A stretch of DNA of 7,714 bases, taken from Candidatus Avipropionibacterium avicola (GTDB lineage Bacteria > Actinomycetota > Actinomycetes > Propionibacteriales > Propionibacteriaceae). Position numbers and translations under genes: made by a program. Location of the stretch: positions 1-7,714 of the forward strand of contig DVLP01000124.1 of the NCBI GenBank assembly GCA_018715445.1. Reading direction: 5' to 3'. The notes beneath the pieces are model-generated. The model searched no databases. It had not been told where the DNA came from and was given only the letters and a program-made list of their open reading frames with translations. Positions 7,189-7,714 of this stretch are shown piece by piece (position 1 is the first letter of the stretch; every line of letters starts with the position of its first letter).

Positions 7189-7714
7189 TCAGGGAGCTGC
7201 AGGCAGGTGGGCCTGGATCCCGGCGATGACCAGGTCGACGCCGGTGCTGAAGTCCGAGCCGCGTCCGGCCAAGCCCTGGTGGGGGTCACTGTCGATGGCG
7301 CCGGCGCTGCCGGCCTGCAGATTGACCTGCTCATCGGTGACGTGACCCAGGACGAAGAAGAGCATCGTGCGCGCGGAGGCGTGAGCGAGATCGTCCGGGA
7401 TGCCTGCCTGGGTGAGGATCCGGGTCATCACCTCATCGGGTCGCACCGTCCCGAGGCCGTACGCCTGGACCGTGGCGACGAGCTCGGCGCCGTCGCGGCA
7501 GGCGAGCAGGGAGTCGCGCAACCGCCCAGCGGCGAGGCGAAGCCGTACGGGCCAGTCGGAGGGGTCATCGTCAGCCGCTCCCGGCTCATCCACCAGTGGG
7601 GTACGGCCCAGGATGTGGTCGGCGACGGCGGCCAGCAGGGCCTGCTTGCCGGGGAAGTGGTGATAGAGCGCGGAGGGTTGCACGTCGAGCTCGGTGGCCA
7701 CCCGACGCATGGTG
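7189..7714 (-). CDS. TetR/AcrR family transcriptional repressor, N-terminus cut by window edge
   Basis: The visible 174 residues run from inside the DNA-binding domain to the stop at 7191-7189. They open with TMRRVATELDVQPSALYHHF and continue to PGKQALL, which is the helix-turn-helix recognition part of TetR proteins (the tyrosine and HF before PGK are hallmark positions). A helical ligand-binding domain follows, with LRLAAGRLRDSLLACRDGAELV and ARTMLFFVLGHVTDEQ, compatible with the TetR_C group. The Met at 7710 is in-frame but internal: TetR proteins carry a further 25 or so residues before this point, so the true start lies beyond 7714. The gene converges on the tRNA and does not share a promoter with the pxp operon. 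The ligand and targets are unknown; they are often the divergent or adjacent gene, which would be off the right edge. Confidence 0.9.
   Translation of the reverse strand, partial: TMRRVATELDVQPSALYHHFPGKQALLAAVADHILGRTPLVDEPGAADDDPSDWPVRLRLAAGRLRDSLLACRDGAELVATVQAYGLGTVRPDEVMTRILTQAGIPDDLAHASARTMLFFVLGHVTDEQVNLQAGSAGAIDSDPHQGLAGRGSDFSTGVDLVIAGIQAHLPAAP

Noticed and set aside
1..7714. CRISPR arrays, transposons or phage genes
   Set aside because: No regularly spaced direct repeats, no transposase motifs, and no terminal inverted repeats with target duplications are visible.

Overview
The window comes from a high-GC Gram-positive bacterium, almost certainly an actinomycete (Actinomycetota). 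Codons end overwhelmingly in G or C. The biotin carboxylase region is built like an actinobacterial acyl-CoA carboxylase alpha chain, and genes are packed with ATGA-type overlaps. A family such as Propionibacteriaceae is possible, but this is a guess from general style and not from a marker gene.

Positions 2-5459 look like one tightly coupled operon on the + strand that enters from outside the left edge. In order it carries the end of pxpA (LamB/YcsF, 5-oxoprolinase subunit A), a DUF1445/YcsI putative hydro-lyase, a very large single reading frame that joins PxpB, PxpC, biotin carboxylase and biotin carboxyl carrier domains, and a luciferase-like flavin oxidoreductase. Consecutive genes overlap by 4, 11 and 8 bases. 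The first three resemble the ycsF-ycsI-kipI-kipA clusters known from other bacteria, which are linked to 5-oxoproline (pyroglutamate) use. The biotin-dependent module and the flavoenzyme are extra. PxpB/PxpC-like domains are homologous to the carboxyltransferase part of urea carboxylase, so the fused protein has all the parts of a stand-alone ATP- and biotin-dependent carboxylase, arranged in a different order. No allophanate hydrolase is present. The PxpC-to-carboxylase linker contains a REP-like palindrome, followed by a good Shine-Dalgarno sequence and an in-frame ATG, so the carboxylase half may also be made on its own.

Positions 5486-6937 hold an SGNH/GDSL esterase fused in frame, through a repetitive Ala/Asp/Thr/Gly linker, to a class I SAM-dependent methyltransferase. 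Both halves keep their key motifs. It lies just downstream of the operon and could be read through from it.

Positions 6995-7068 encode a tRNA-Arg (anticodon TCT) with one mismatched anticodon-stem pair. A roughly 120-base non-coding stretch with small inverted repeats follows. On the - strand, converging toward the tRNA, is the C-terminal bulk of a TetR-type repressor whose N-terminus lies past the right edge.
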